A stretch of 64,000 nt of DNA from Adhaeribacter radiodurans (GTDB taxonomy: Bacteria; Bacteroidota; Bacteroidia; Cytophagales; Hymenobacteraceae): assembly GCF_014075995.1 (NCBI RefSeq), contig NZ_CP055153.1:5642001-5706000 (forward strand). The letters run 5' to 3'. Shown here in pieces: positions 37,670-47,577 of this stretch. The position numbers and the translations under genes are program-made. The notes below the pieces were generated by a model. That model was not told where the DNA came from and searched no databases. It saw only the letters and a program-made list of their open reading frames with translations. How positions within the stretch are numbered: position 1 is the first letter of the stretch; every line of letters begins with the position of its first letter.

Positions 37670-38680
37670 TTATTGGATATGCTTTGCAATCAAGTCAGCA
37701 CCACCTATGTATCCCCTTTTGATTATGTCGCTCGAAAGTTCAATCAGATCTAATGTCCTGCCCGTTCCCGCAAGTAGATTATTGATAATGATTATAATCT
37801 CGTTTCTTTTAGTGTCAATCAGATCCATATCAGCTACTGCTTTACGGATTTTTGATTTGTTCCCTTTTCTTCCCAAATCCATAAGCATAGCATAAAAGTT
37901 ATCATGATGCTTATAGTCGGGATTGTCCACATAAAAGTTATCACCAAAAAGCGTAACAATCGTCTTCAATTCGGACAAAAGCACTGCTATTTTTTTAAAG
38001 CTGTCTTTAAACTCCTTCGTTTTAAATTCTGACGCTTTCGAATATTCATCTACTAACGTTTTATCTCGTCGAAACAACTTTCCAGTATTTAATGCAGCTT
38101 GGGTATCATCTATTGCTTCATTTAATTGACGAAGGAATAATTCCCAAATACAAGATGTTCTAAATGCTGGTCTTTCAAATGCTGTCAAATGATTTTCTAA
38201 AAGTCTTTTATCTTCTTGCAGATATACTGTCTCAAATGATTTTTGTCCTCCTCTGACGGCATCTTTGTCTCTCAAAACATTTACTAGTTCCTGAAGTGTT
38301 TCATTATAATTATTGTCGTTTGTAAAATCAATATAGATTAACGGTGTCAGGATAGAAGGTATGTTACAAGGTTTTCGCAGTAACGGAATTATTGTCCTAA
38401 GTTTTGCTGCTGGGTCACGCATAATTGCAGTAGAACGTTCTAAAGCAACCCAATCTGATTTAAAAGCTTGAGGGGACATAACTAACCCAAGAAACCTGCT
38501 ACCTGTTAAACCTTTCTCAAGTTCTTCAGGTAAATTAGCTCCTGGTTTAATATCCCATTTGTCAAAAAAGACTTTCAACGGTCGTCCTTCAGTATTGCTT
38601 TCAATATCGTAAGCTAACTTTTCTGTCCAAGGTTTGTCAGCGCCATTGTGGCTTAAGAAGATGTCATAGATGTAACTCAT
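37670..38680 (-). CDS. TIR-domain protein, candidate defence NADase
   Basis: A 336-residue protein. The N-terminal TIR domain (about 1-140) starts YDIFLSHNGADKPWTEKLA; a WVALERS segment supplies the putative catalytic glutamate E81, as in NAD-cleaving TIRs. The C-terminal half (about 145-336) is helical, charged and unrecognised (DDTQAALNTGKLFRRDK, NEIIIIINNLLAGTG); it may sense a trigger or oligomerise. Bacterial TIR proteins act in antiphage defence by depleting NAD or making cyclic ADP-ribose signals. It is a lone gene flanked by short inverted repeats and unrelated to its neighbours, so recent acquisition is likely. Confidence 0.85.
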   Translation of the reverse strand: MSYIYDIFLSHNGADKPWTEKLAYDIESNTEGRPLKVFFDKWDIKPGANLPEELEKGLTGSRFLGLVMSPQAFKSDWVALERSTAIMRDPAAKLRTIIPLLRKPCNIPSILTPLIYIDFTNDNNYNETLQELVNVLRDKDAVRGGQKSFETVYLQEDKRLLENHLTAFERPAFRTSCIWELFLRQLNEAIDDTQAALNTGKLFRRDKTLVDEYSKASEFKTKEFKDSFKKIAVLLSELKTIVTLFGDNFYVDNPDYKHHDNFYAMLMDLGRKGNKSKIRKAVADMDLIDTKRNEIIIIINNLLAGTGRTLDLIELSSDIIKRGYIGGADLIAKHIQ

Positions 38681-38697
38681 ATAGCGGTAGTTTAAAA

Positions 38698-38711
38698 TTG
38701 CTGGCAGCAGT
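38698..38711. repeat. Right inverted-repeat copy flanking the TIR gene
   Basis: TTGCTGGCAGCAGT lies 18 bases upstream of the TIR start. Reverse-complemented, it matches CTGTTGCCAGCAGT on the other side (37652-37665), sharing TGCTGGCA[A/G]CAG. Confidence 0.45.
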
Positions 38712-38747
38712 AGTATATCACAAACTTAAGGTTTCTAAACACATCAC

Positions 38748-40727
38748 TTACCTACTCAGAATTTTAACCTCAGTGCGGCGGTTGATTTGGTGTTCGAGTT
38801 CGGAGCAGGATACGCCGTCTTTGCAGCCGTTGAGCAGTTGCGTTTCGCCGTAACCTTTCGCAGTTAAACGGCTAGGATCAATGCCTTGGGAGATTATGTA
38901 GTTCACGGCGGCATCGGCGCGTAATTGCGATAACTTTCTGTTATATTCTCCGGTTTGGCGACTATCCGTATGGGAACCCAGTTCAATCCGGATAGTAGGA
39001 TTATCTTGTAAAATGCGTACCAGTTTATCTAATTCTGGCTTGGCTTCCGGTCGAATATCATACTTATCAAAATCATAATAAATATTTTCCAGAATAATGG
39101 TACTGTTAATTGTATTGCGATCTAAAACAATACTTAGTTTTACCTGATCTGCTTCCGGTGGGCAATCCGGGGTGAGGTCGGTAGTTTTAACTAAATACCC
39201 TTCTTTATTAGCTTGTAATGTGTATGCCAGACCGGTTTTAACCGGAAAAGTAAAATTACCCTGCGCATCGGAATAAATATTACGTGCGGTGGTGTCACCC
39301 GCTAAATTAAAGCGAAGTAGTGCTCCGGCTACTGGTTTTTCTGTGAACTCTCCTTTTTTCTGTTGAACGCGTTCAATTACTCTACCGGCTACTAAACAAG
39401 GCGACCGTACCAGTTTAAACGCGTAAATATCGTCGGTGCCATTATCGCTGTTTCGATTAGAAGAAAGAAAACCGGCTTCTTTGGTTTGGTCGAATACAAT
39501 TCCAAAATCGTCGGCAGAAGAATTAAGCGGATATTTTAAATTTTTTACATTTTTCCAGGTAGCACCTTTTCCTTCGGCCGAGAAAATATCTAAACCACCC
39601 ATACCCGGATGTCCTTCCGAAGAAAAATATAGCTTATTGGTAGCGACAACTACTGGAAATACTTCTTTACCGGCCGTATTAATTTCTTTACCCGCATTAA
39701 CCGGCTTACTCCAGGAGCCATCTGCCTGTTTCGTGCAATAGTAAATATCTGTATCGCCCAAGCCGCCCGGCATATCCGATACAAAATAAAGTATATTACC
39801 GTCCGGGGAAATGGCTGGGTGCCCTACCGAGTATGAACCGGTTTTGTTGTACGCAAATGGCTTTGGGTCGCCCCAGTTATCACCTTGTTTCCGGGCAATA
39901 TAAATTTCCAGGCGGTTTACAATAGACTTTGGTTTATCGAACTTTACCCAACTAAACGGATCGGTATTGCCCTCTTTTACTTCGGTTTTAACCTGATTAA
40001 TGCGGGTAAAATACAGCGTTTGCCCATCTGCGGACAAGGTTGCAGAACCATTATGGTATTGATTATTAATCGGTGCACCCAAAGCTACCGGTGAGCCAAA
40101 GCGGCCATCATTTTGTTTAGGAGCTAAATAAATTTTAGGATAGGGATTCCCCGTCCAGCCAGAAACTTTTTTACTTTTATCTTGCGGGCGGTCAGAAGTA
40201 AAGACCAAATCATTTTGGTATATAACCGGACTGAAATCAGAATTCTGAGAATTAATGTTTTCTGGTTTTTGCAGTTCGTACGGTTCTGGCTTTAGTAACC
40301 ATAACTGGGCGCTATCGCAACCGGCAGCCAGTTGAGTTGCCAGGCTAGCCTGAGCCGGAACTCGCTGGCCAAATTGCTCATACAGCAATTTAGCCCGGTC
40401 GTATTTACCGTTCTTACGCGCCGCGTCGGCTGCGTATCTAAGGGCATCGGGTTTAAAATCAGGAAACTGAATTACCCGGTTGTACCATTGTTCGGCTTCC
40501 CTGGAATTATTTAATTGACGGTAGCACTCGGCAATGCGTTGGGTAAGATATAAGGTTGGTTTTTGATCTTTTAATAACTTTTGGTAAGCCGGTAATGCTA
40601 AAGCATATTGAAATTGGCTAAATAAAGCATCTGCTTCTTTCAAAGTTACCTTTTGTGCTTGTACCGGGTTATGAACCCAGACCAGCAGGATGAAAAAAGT
40701 TAAAGTAAGTCTGAAATATAAGTTCAT
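38748..40727 (-). CDS. OmpA-family protein with TPR and PD40 repeats (PorE/SprE-like set)
   Basis: The ATG at 40727 (MNLYFRLTLTFFILL, signal peptide) is preferred over a TTG six codons upstream; about 659 residues. Domains: TPR region (about 25-150), PD40/WD40-like blades (about 170-440, e.g. DGNILYFVSDMPGGLGDTDIYY), a CarboxypepD_reg-like segment, and a C-terminal OmpA domain (DKYDIRPEAKPELDKL, GSHTDSRQTGEYNRKLS) that binds peptidoglycan. The architecture is that of type IX secretion/gliding accessory proteins. It is the last gene of a three-gene unit with PorP/SprF. Confidence 0.92.
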   Translation of the reverse strand: MNLYFRLTLTFFILLVWVHNPVQAQKVTLKEADALFSQFQYALALPAYQKLLKDQKPTLYLTQRIAECYRQLNNSREAEQWYNRVIQFPDFKPDALRYAADAARKNGKYDRAKLLYEQFGQRVPAQASLATQLAAGCDSAQLWLLKPEPYELQKPENINSQNSDFSPVIYQNDLVFTSDRPQDKSKKVSGWTGNPYPKIYLAPKQNDGRFGSPVALGAPINNQYHNGSATLSADGQTLYFTRINQVKTEVKEGNTDPFSWVKFDKPKSIVNRLEIYIARKQGDNWGDPKPFAYNKTGSYSVGHPAISPDGNILYFVSDMPGGLGDTDIYYCTKQADGSWSKPVNAGKEINTAGKEVFPVVVATNKLYFSSEGHPGMGGLDIFSAEGKGATWKNVKNLKYPLNSSADDFGIVFDQTKEAGFLSSNRNSDNGTDDIYAFKLVRSPCLVAGRVIERVQQKKGEFTEKPVAGALLRFNLAGDTTARNIYSDAQGNFTFPVKTGLAYTLQANKEGYLVKTTDLTPDCPPEADQVKLSIVLDRNTINSTIILENIYYDFDKYDIRPEAKPELDKLVRILQDNPTIRIELGSHTDSRQTGEYNRKLSQLRADAAVNYIISQGIDPSRLTAKGYGETQLLNGCKDGVSCSELEHQINRRTEVKILSR

Positions 40728-40761
40728 GTATTTTGTCCTGTTCAAGCACCGGACTAAAAAT

Positions 40762-41703
40762 TTAAAAATAACGAATACTTTGCGTTCTGCCTTCTTCTTT
40801 CCGGAAAAAGTAAAAACCTAAAGATAGTTCGTGCCCGGCATAATCCCGTAAGCTGGTTAAAGTAAAATCGTGAGCGTAGCCCACTTTAATTTTTTCGGTA
40901 AGATAAATTTCAGTAGCCAGCGCCCAGGCATTGGCTACGTCCAATTCCTGATAATTGTTTTTAAAGAGCTTAGTACCAGTCCGGTAAGAGCCCCCCAGCC
41001 AAATACGGTCCCCAATTAGCATAAAGGCATTTACATCAATGTTTGTGGGGCTCTTAAAATCTTCTTTCAATAAAAAGCTGGGTTTAAAAGTAAGCCAATC
41101 ATTTAACGGGATAATATAACCAGAAGTAAGATAAAAGTGCCGGGCCGGTGTTACAATAAATTTATTTTTAAACCGGATCAGATTAGAAGCCGATAAACCT
41201 GCGTAAAAACGATCGGTATTAAAAAATAAACCGGCTTTAGTATCAGGTAAAATTGTACTAACCTTAGTAGTAGGAATACTAGGATCAAAGTTCAGGTCGT
41301 TGGGGTGCAGTTTGGTGCCATCGGTATAATACTCCGAAATACCTGCCGCAATGCCTAAAGCAATACGGGCATTTTCGCTGATACTTACCCGAAAAGCTGT
41401 ATTGGTTAAGGCAGTTTTTTGCCCCTGAGCCCCTATCTGGTCGTTAATTAATAAAAGTCCTACTCCTACTTTCTGTTTGGCAATAGCTGCATCTACACTA
41501 ATAGTTTGGGTAGTCGGCGCGCCTTCCAGGCCTACCCATTGCGTGCGATAAATGCCATTTACATTAATCAAACCTTTGCTCCCCGCATAAGCCGGATTTA
41601 TTCCTAAACCATTAAATATGTACTGGGTATATTGGGCATTCTGCTGCGCCCAAACACCGTAACTTGCCAACCAACCAATTAGTATTAGTAAAATTTTCCG
41701 CAT
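40762..41703 (-). CDS. PorP/SprF-family type IX secretion outer-membrane protein
   Basis: A 313-residue barrel with signal peptide (MRKILLILIGWLASYGVWAQ) and the family opening QNAQYTQYIFNGLGINPAYAGS, ending LSLGFYFF. PorP/SprF paralogues travel with large secreted adhesins that carry type B C-terminal domains and help hold them at the surface. It lies between such an adhesin and an OmpA/PD40 protein, as expected. Confidence 0.94.
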   Translation of the reverse strand: MRKILLILIGWLASYGVWAQQNAQYTQYIFNGLGINPAYAGSKGLINVNGIYRTQWVGLEGAPTTQTISVDAAIAKQKVGVGLLLINDQIGAQGQKTALTNTAFRVSISENARIALGIAAGISEYYTDGTKLHPNDLNFDPSIPTTKVSTILPDTKAGLFFNTDRFYAGLSASNLIRFKNKFIVTPARHFYLTSGYIIPLNDWLTFKPSFLLKEDFKSPTNIDVNAFMLIGDRIWLGGSYRTGTKLFKNNYQELDVANAWALATEIYLTEKIKVGYAHDFTLTSLRDYAGHELSLGFYFFRKEEGRTQSIRYF

Positions 41704-41832
41704 ACATCTAAATATTTCTAAACTGAATTTCAGCTATTATGCTATGTTATTGCCACTCTGTTCTTCATAAAAAGGCCTTTATTGAAAAAAGTACAGCTGT
41801 TTGTTAACTATACTCCTTCCTGGATTATAACC

Positions 41833-44800
41833 TTAGTTTTGGCGCATTACCATCACGTATCCTTTTTGAGTAGTATAGGAGCCATCGCAAATTTTTACTT
41901 TTAACACGTAATAGTAAGTTCCATCGGTTAAATTGCCCCCGTTCCAGTTATTCTGATACGATTTTGCTTTATATACTTCACTGCCCCAACGGTTTATTAG
42001 TACGACCTCATTTTCGGGATAGTTTTGAATATTGGTAATGGTCCAGGTATCATTTACTCCGTCTCCGTTCGGAGAGAACACGTTTGCTACCTGTAAATTA
42101 CTTAGGCCCAAGTTAGGATTAACCGTTAAAGTAGTAACCCCGCTGGTGCAGGCACTGGTTTGGGTAGTTACTCCTATTGCTCCTTCTTTACTGCCTGCCG
42201 GAGCGTTTACTTTAATTCGGATAGTTCCCTGCCCCTCCGTTATACTCCAGCCTTCAGGCACGGTCCAGTTGTAACCGGTAGCACCTGTTACAGCATCAAC
42301 AGAATAGGTTAATCCGGTACAGGCCGAACTTTCGTCTTTAATAAATGCGGGAGCAAGGGGCGCCGAATTTATAGAAACCGCCAAAGTACTGGGAATGCTG
42401 CTCGTACAAGCATTAAATGCCGTTACGGAAATAGTACCTTCCGTAGAACCAGCATTTACTTTAATGGTATTTGTGTTGTCTCCAGTTACAATTTTCCATC
42501 CTGCTGGTAAGCTCCAGGTATAACCGGTTGCTCCGCTTACAGCAGCTACAGAATAAGTTAATTCCGTTTGATTAGAACAAACAATTGTAGGACCCGAGAT
42601 AGAATCAATGGGTACCTCTGCCGAACCACCTGGGTTAATGGTTATAGCGGAAACGTCGCTAATACCACATCCGTTTATAACTTGTACGGAAATAGTAGCT
42701 GCTTGTGCCCCTGCTGTTACTTGAATGCTGGTAGTTCCCAGGCCGGCCGTAATTACCCAATCACCTGCTGCTTCCAAATTCCACTGGTAAGCTATTGCCC
42801 CTTGTACCGGATCAATGGTGTACGTTATATTCTGTTGGCCACTACAAATTAAAGCTTTACTATCACCCCCAATAGGTCCCGGTACAAAGGCTGATTCACT
42901 GGCAGAAGTAACGGCTAAAACACCTGTTATCCCGCTTCCGCAAGCAGTAGCAACGGTTACTTCAACGTTACCAGTTTCCTGGCCGGCCGTTACCAAAATA
43001 GAGTTGGATCCTTGACCAGATTCAATCTTCCAATCTTGCGGAACTTTCCAGTTATAACCCGAGGCTCCGTTTACGCTGGCTATCTGGTAAATTTGGCTGT
43101 TACTACCCGCACATTGTTCTTTGGCACCAATTATTTGCGGCGGCTCTGTAGGTAAAGTAAATATGTTCACGGCAAAAGAACTTGCCGGCCCCGACCCGCA
43201 GCCGTTAACTGCTTTTACCGTTAAATTGCCACTTTTAGAGCCAGCTTGTACTACTACATCTGTTGTTCCCTGTCCCGAAATTATGCGCCAACCATCTGCC
43301 TCTGGCACCTCCCAGAAATAACCCGACACCCCACTTACCGCATCTATAGAATAGTTTAAATTTGTTTCTCCGGCACAAGCCTGCTGATCGCCGCTGATAA
43401 TACCCGGCGCAATTGCCGCCTCGGTTGTAACTGTTACAACTAAATCACTGGCACTTACCGCTGCTCCGCAGCCATTTCTAGGCAGAACGGAGATGGTACC
43501 CGAATTTGTTTTAGCATTAACTTTAATTTGAGTAGTTCCCTGGCCCGCCGTTATTTCCCAACCGGTTGGCACTGTCCAGACGTAATTAGAAACATTGGCA
43601 ACCGGTACTACGCTGTAAATTATATCTGTTTGATCACGGCATACACTCGGGCTACCCGTAATTTCGCCTAATGCAGTTGGTTCCGTAGTACTAGGTGTAA
43701 CAGTTAAAGTAACTGAGTTACTTTCAAAACAATTGTTTTTTGCTTTTACCGCCAAAGTACCACCTGTTCCAGTGGTTGACACGGTAATTGCAGCTGTTCC
43801 GGCTCCAGCGGTAATCGTCCAGCCTTCGGGTAATTCCCAAACGTAACCCGTAGCGCCCGGTACGGCCGTAGCGGTATATTTAATACCAGTGCTACCATTA
43901 CACGGAATAGATTCACCGGTTATAGCTGCTGGAGCAGCCGGTTTGGCCGTAACCGAAACAGCTAATGGAACACTGGCTGGTCCAGGCCCACAGTTATTAT
44001 ACGCTACCACGTAAATAGCACCGTTTTTTGTGCCGGCAGTAACAGTTATAGTATTGGTAGTTTGGCCCGAAGTAATTAACCAGCCTTCCGGCACAGACCA
44101 GTTATAAATAGTTACCCCGGGTATAGCGGCTACCGAATAAGTAAGATTTGTTTCATTAACACATACCGTAGTTTTACTGGCAGTTACACTACCCAGTGAA
44201 GGCGGTCGGCTAGTAGATGGCACTACTTTTTTCTGGCTCGCAAGAGAACTTTCACCGCAAATGTTTTTAGCCTTAACAGTTATATAACCTTCCTTAGCTC
44301 CTGCTTTTACCGTTATTTGCGTTGTTCCCTGACCTGCCGTAATTGTCCAGCCGCTTGGCACTGTCCAGACATAAGAAGTTGCTCCGGATACTGCTTTAAC
44401 GGAATAGCGAAGATTAGTGCTGCTCGCGCAAACATTAGTATTACCGGTAATAGTAGCTGGTACCGATGGCGGGGTTTTAACTGGTGTTACAATTACGGTT
44501 CGAGCTTCGCTGTTGCCGCAATTGTTAATTGCTGCTACAGAAATATTTACCGGATTACTACCAGCCGTCACTGTAATGGTTTTCTGATCCGGACTAACGG
44601 ATGTAATTTCCCAACCAGCCGTTGGTTGGCCATTCGTACCCAAAATCTGCCAGTTATAGCCATTGGCACCTGTTACTCCTGGTACAGAAAAAGTTAATCC
44701 GGTAGTACCCGCACAAGGAGCTAAAGTAGCTGCCTGAATGTTTGCCGGAACTGGCAATTTAATTTCAGGCGTAATAGTTAAAAATTGTTCCTGACCGAAA

Positions 44801-46959
44801 CCGCACTCATTACTTAAACTTACACTCAAACTTCCCCCACCTGGCTTTATCAATACCGAAACTGAATCGCGGGTAGTATTACCTACTAATTCCAGATTAC
44901 CTACTACTTTCCAGGCGAAAGCAGTTGCTCCCGTAGCTTTTACCCGATAGGTTACCGTTGTACCACTGCACGGCGTAAGTAAGCCCGTAATTGGCCCCGA
45001 AGAAATGGCGCCAATAGCATTTACTGTAATAGCAATTGCCTCGGAAGTACCGCAATAATTTACGGCAGCTACGGTAATAGTACCTTGGGTATTAACAGCC
45101 GTAGATGGAGCTATAACCTGAATTTGATTAGTTCCTTGTCCGGATAGAGTCCAACCAACCGGAACTATCCAGTTATACTGGTTACCCGCCACGCCTGTAA
45201 CAGTAAACAAACCACTTTGTGTACCCACACAAACAGAAGAAGGTCCAGTAACAGTAGTTGGTTTAATCGGATCGCCTAAGGTTGGCTTAATACGTAAGGT
45301 ACTGGCCGGGCTAGTGCCACAAAAGTTCTTTGCTCTAACAAAAATAATTACTTCTTCCTGGCCAGCTTTTACTCTGATCTGTGCGGTATTTTGCCCAGCA
45401 ACAATCTCCCAACCGCCATTTTTAGTTGAATCGCCGGGAGTGCCAATCACCCATTCATACGATTGGGCATTAGCCACCGGTTCAATCTGGTAAGTAAAGT
45501 ATGTTTCTGTATTCCGAATGCAAGGATTAAGGCCGTTTGGATCGTTGGTTGTAATTGGCCCCGGTGGTAAGGCAATTAAAGTAGTAGCCGTAACTTCTAA
45601 AGTACTTGGTTCACTGTCGCCGCACCCATTGTTTACCGTAACAGCAACAAACCCTTCCGAGGCAGTAGGATCATCGGGAGTACTTACTGGCAATTCTACG
45701 GTAATAGAATTGGTAGGGGATTCGCCATTTTCCGTTGGTAAAATTTTCCAGCCTGATGGAACAATCCAGGTATAAGACTGAACTCCCGGAATGGCTGCTA
45801 CGCTAAAAACACTCGTTTTACTCCCAATACATACCTGGCTAGGACCGGTAATTTCGCCCGGATTAGAAATTTTTGCGCAAATAGCCGGAACGATACTAGC
45901 TGAATTATTCTCAAAATTATCGTCGGTAACCGTACCCAATATTGTGGCAGTGTTACCAATTCCTCCCGGATTTTTAATTCTTACTTTGATGGTAAGTGTA
46001 ATTACTTCGCCGTTTTTAAATTCACTGGTTGTCCATTGAAAAACGCGGGAGTCTTTATTAAAAGAAAAAGTATTTACCTGTTTACCCGCGATAGAACTTC
46101 GCGCTGTGGCCTCAATATACTCCAGATCTACATCTAATTGATCGACAATTCTTATGTTATAATCGTTAATAGGCCCATAATTGCGACCTACAATAGTAAA
46201 GGTAACTACCTCCCCCACAGAGTAAGGATTGACCCCATTTTGTCCGAGACTTTTGGTTTTAGTAATTCCTAAATCAGTAGAAGTAGTAACCGGATTATTT
46301 TTGTTTAATACAACCTTACTGCTTAAGGAGAGTAACCGGCCACCGTTAATAGCCGCATCTTTACCCAGTCGAATAGAATTCTGGGCCAATATGTTGCCGG
46401 CCAAATTGCTTCTGGTTCCAATATTAACCGTATCTGTTACCTGCCAGAAAATATTCATCCGCCGGGCATTATTTAACAACCTTATAGTGGTACTTGCGGC
46501 TGTTATCAACCCCCCTCTTACCTGAAAAATAAATATAGCATTCGGATCATTGGCAGCGTCCAGGTTAATTGTGCCACTAAGCGTAGTAGTATTATCAAAT
46601 GTATACACCCCCGGACTTAAAACTTGACCGTTTAAGCTGGTGCCCGTTAAATTTTTATCCGGAGTAGTAACCAGTGCGTTTATGCTATTGTAAGCACTTT
46701 GCAGATCGGTTTGTGCTTGTTGAGCCGTAGCATCGCCTGGGTGCGCAGTACCGTTAAGCATAGCGGCTGTAAAACCTTGAATAGTATTTCCCGGCCACAC
46801 GCCAATATTACCACTAACCTTAGTTGCATCTCTATTGTAAATACCCGTTCCAGCCAGAATAGTAAAATCAGTAGCGGTACCCAGGTTAGGTCTTGTTTGA
46901 GTGCTACCTTTAAAAACAAAGCCGAGAAGAAACAAAGATAAAAGTATAACTTTTTTCAT
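41833..46959 (-). CDS. Giant modular surface protein: DUF3494 ice-binding-like, DUF11, 14 PKD/Ig-like modules, T9SS sorting domain
   Basis: A 1,708-residue exported protein (signal MKKVILLSLFLLGFVFKGST). DUF3494 (about 25-220; LGTATDFTILAGTGIYN, FIFQVRGGL) is the fold of bacterial ice-binding proteins. A DUF11 domain (about 228-355) follows, then 14 modules of about 85-95 residues, each with a cysteine near its start and a YxWxVPxGWxIxxGxGT core (e.g. YVWTVPSGWTITAGQGTTQI). The end (from about 1,615: NVFSPNGDGVNDTW) is a type B sorting domain for type IX secretion. It is likely an adhesin; ice binding is only a fold-based guess. Confidence 0.92.
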   Translation of the reverse strand: MKKVILLSLFLLGFVFKGSTQTRPNLGTATDFTILAGTGIYNRDATKVSGNIGVWPGNTIQGFTAAMLNGTAHPGDATAQQAQTDLQSAYNSINALVTTPDKNLTGTSLNGQVLSPGVYTFDNTTTLSGTINLDAANDPNAIFIFQVRGGLITAASTTIRLLNNARRMNIFWQVTDTVNIGTRSNLAGNILAQNSIRLGKDAAINGGRLLSLSSKVVLNKNNPVTTSTDLGITKTKSLGQNGVNPYSVGEVVTFTIVGRNYGPINDYNIRIVDQLDVDLEYIEATARSSIAGKQVNTFSFNKDSRVFQWTTSEFKNGEVITLTIKVRIKNPGGIGNTATILGTVTDDNFENNSASIVPAICAKISNPGEITGPSQVCIGSKTSVFSVAAIPGVQSYTWIVPSGWKILPTENGESPTNSITVELPVSTPDDPTASEGFVAVTVNNGCGDSEPSTLEVTATTLIALPPGPITTNDPNGLNPCIRNTETYFTYQIEPVANAQSYEWVIGTPGDSTKNGGWEIVAGQNTAQIRVKAGQEEVIIFVRAKNFCGTSPASTLRIKPTLGDPIKPTTVTGPSSVCVGTQSGLFTVTGVAGNQYNWIVPVGWTLSGQGTNQIQVIAPSTAVNTQGTITVAAVNYCGTSEAIAITVNAIGAISSGPITGLLTPCSGTTVTYRVKATGATAFAWKVVGNLELVGNTTRDSVSVLIKPGGGSLSVSLSNECGFGQEQFLTITPEIKLPVPANIQAATLAPCAGTTGLTFSVPGVTGANGYNWQILGTNGQPTAGWEITSVSPDQKTITVTAGSNPVNISVAAINNCGNSEARTVIVTPVKTPPSVPATITGNTNVCASSTNLRYSVKAVSGATSYVWTVPSGWTITAGQGTTQITVKAGAKEGYITVKAKNICGESSLASQKKVVPSTSRPPSLGSVTASKTTVCVNETNLTYSVAAIPGVTIYNWSVPEGWLITSGQTTNTITVTAGTKNGAIYVVAYNNCGPGPASVPLAVSVTAKPAAPAAITGESIPCNGSTGIKYTATAVPGATGYVWELPEGWTITAGAGTAAITVSTTGTGGTLAVKAKNNCFESNSVTLTVTPSTTEPTALGEITGSPSVCRDQTDIIYSVVPVANVSNYVWTVPTGWEITAGQGTTQIKVNAKTNSGTISVLPRNGCGAAVSASDLVVTVTTEAAIAPGIISGDQQACAGETNLNYSIDAVSGVSGYFWEVPEADGWRIISGQGTTDVVVQAGSKSGNLTVKAVNGCGSGPASSFAVNIFTLPTEPPQIIGAKEQCAGSNSQIYQIASVNGASGYNWKVPQDWKIESGQGSNSILVTAGQETGNVEVTVATACGSGITGVLAVTSASESAFVPGPIGGDSKALICSGQQNITYTIDPVQGAIAYQWNLEAAGDWVITAGLGTTSIQVTAGAQAATISVQVINGCGISDVSAITINPGGSAEVPIDSISGPTIVCSNQTELTYSVAAVSGATGYTWSLPAGWKIVTGDNTNTIKVNAGSTEGTISVTAFNACTSSIPSTLAVSINSAPLAPAFIKDESSACTGLTYSVDAVTGATGYNWTVPEGWSITEGQGTIRIKVNAPAGSKEGAIGVTTQTSACTSGVTTLTVNPNLGLSNLQVANVFSPNGDGVNDTWTITNIQNYPENEVVLINRWGSEVYKAKSYQNNWNGGNLTDGTYYYVLKVKICDGSYTTQKGYVMVMRQN

Positions 46960-47577
46960 TTAACCAACTCAACAACCAAAATAAAACGCTGATTCTGCAT
47001 TAACCAACTTAAAAATAAATACAATTTTAATCTATACAAATTTATTTAAATAGTTTATTTTCTACTAATAAATAGTAAATAAAAAATTGATTATTAATTA
47101 AATAAAGGCATCTTAAATAAAAATAATAGTATTAACAACAATAAAGAGTAAACCCTATAATACTCTAATCTTACTTGTATAATACAAGCAGTAAGAATTA
47201 AAGCAAATTCAATGTTAGTTGATTTAATTTTTGCACTTTAACATTATTTATATTAAAATAATCAATAATCGTCCGTAAGCAGCTGTACCAAGCAGGTAGG
47301 AAGGTGAGTAATTATTAAATAACTCTATTTTGATCTGCATTGTAATAATATAATCAAGGAGAATGGATATAGCCAGCCTTACTATTTCCTTTATACATAC
47401 TCCCAAAGAAGAACTTTGCTTCGAGAGGAGTTAAGAAGTACGTACAACAGGGCAAAAGAAGTTAATATATCTAACTAAATTTTCTGTATTCTATCAGGCA
47501 AATAATATGGTTTAAGAACCAAGCATAAACGCATAAGCGCTTTATGTTTATACGTTATATGTTTAAATATAAAGTGC
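46960..47577. other. AT-rich intergenic region
   Basis: About 620 bases without a credible gene. It should hold the promoter and leader of the T9SS operon. A hairpin lies at 47173-47198 (CTTGTAT/ATACAAG core with CTTAC/GTAAG ends). An imperfect palindrome at 47535-47580, overlapping the rnd stop, may serve as its terminator (AAGCGCTTTAT ... ATAAAGTGCTT). Confidence 0.4.

Noticed and set aside
42032-46039. Several 60-126-codon plus-strand frames inside the giant surface protein gene
   Set aside because: Antisense frames produced by the repetitive module coding; no starts, signals or domains of their own.
47363-47434. 23-codon plus-strand ORF after AAGGAGA
   Set aside because: The Shine-Dalgarno-like sequence almost touches the ATG, no hydrophobic or regulatory features are seen, and no gene follows in that direction.
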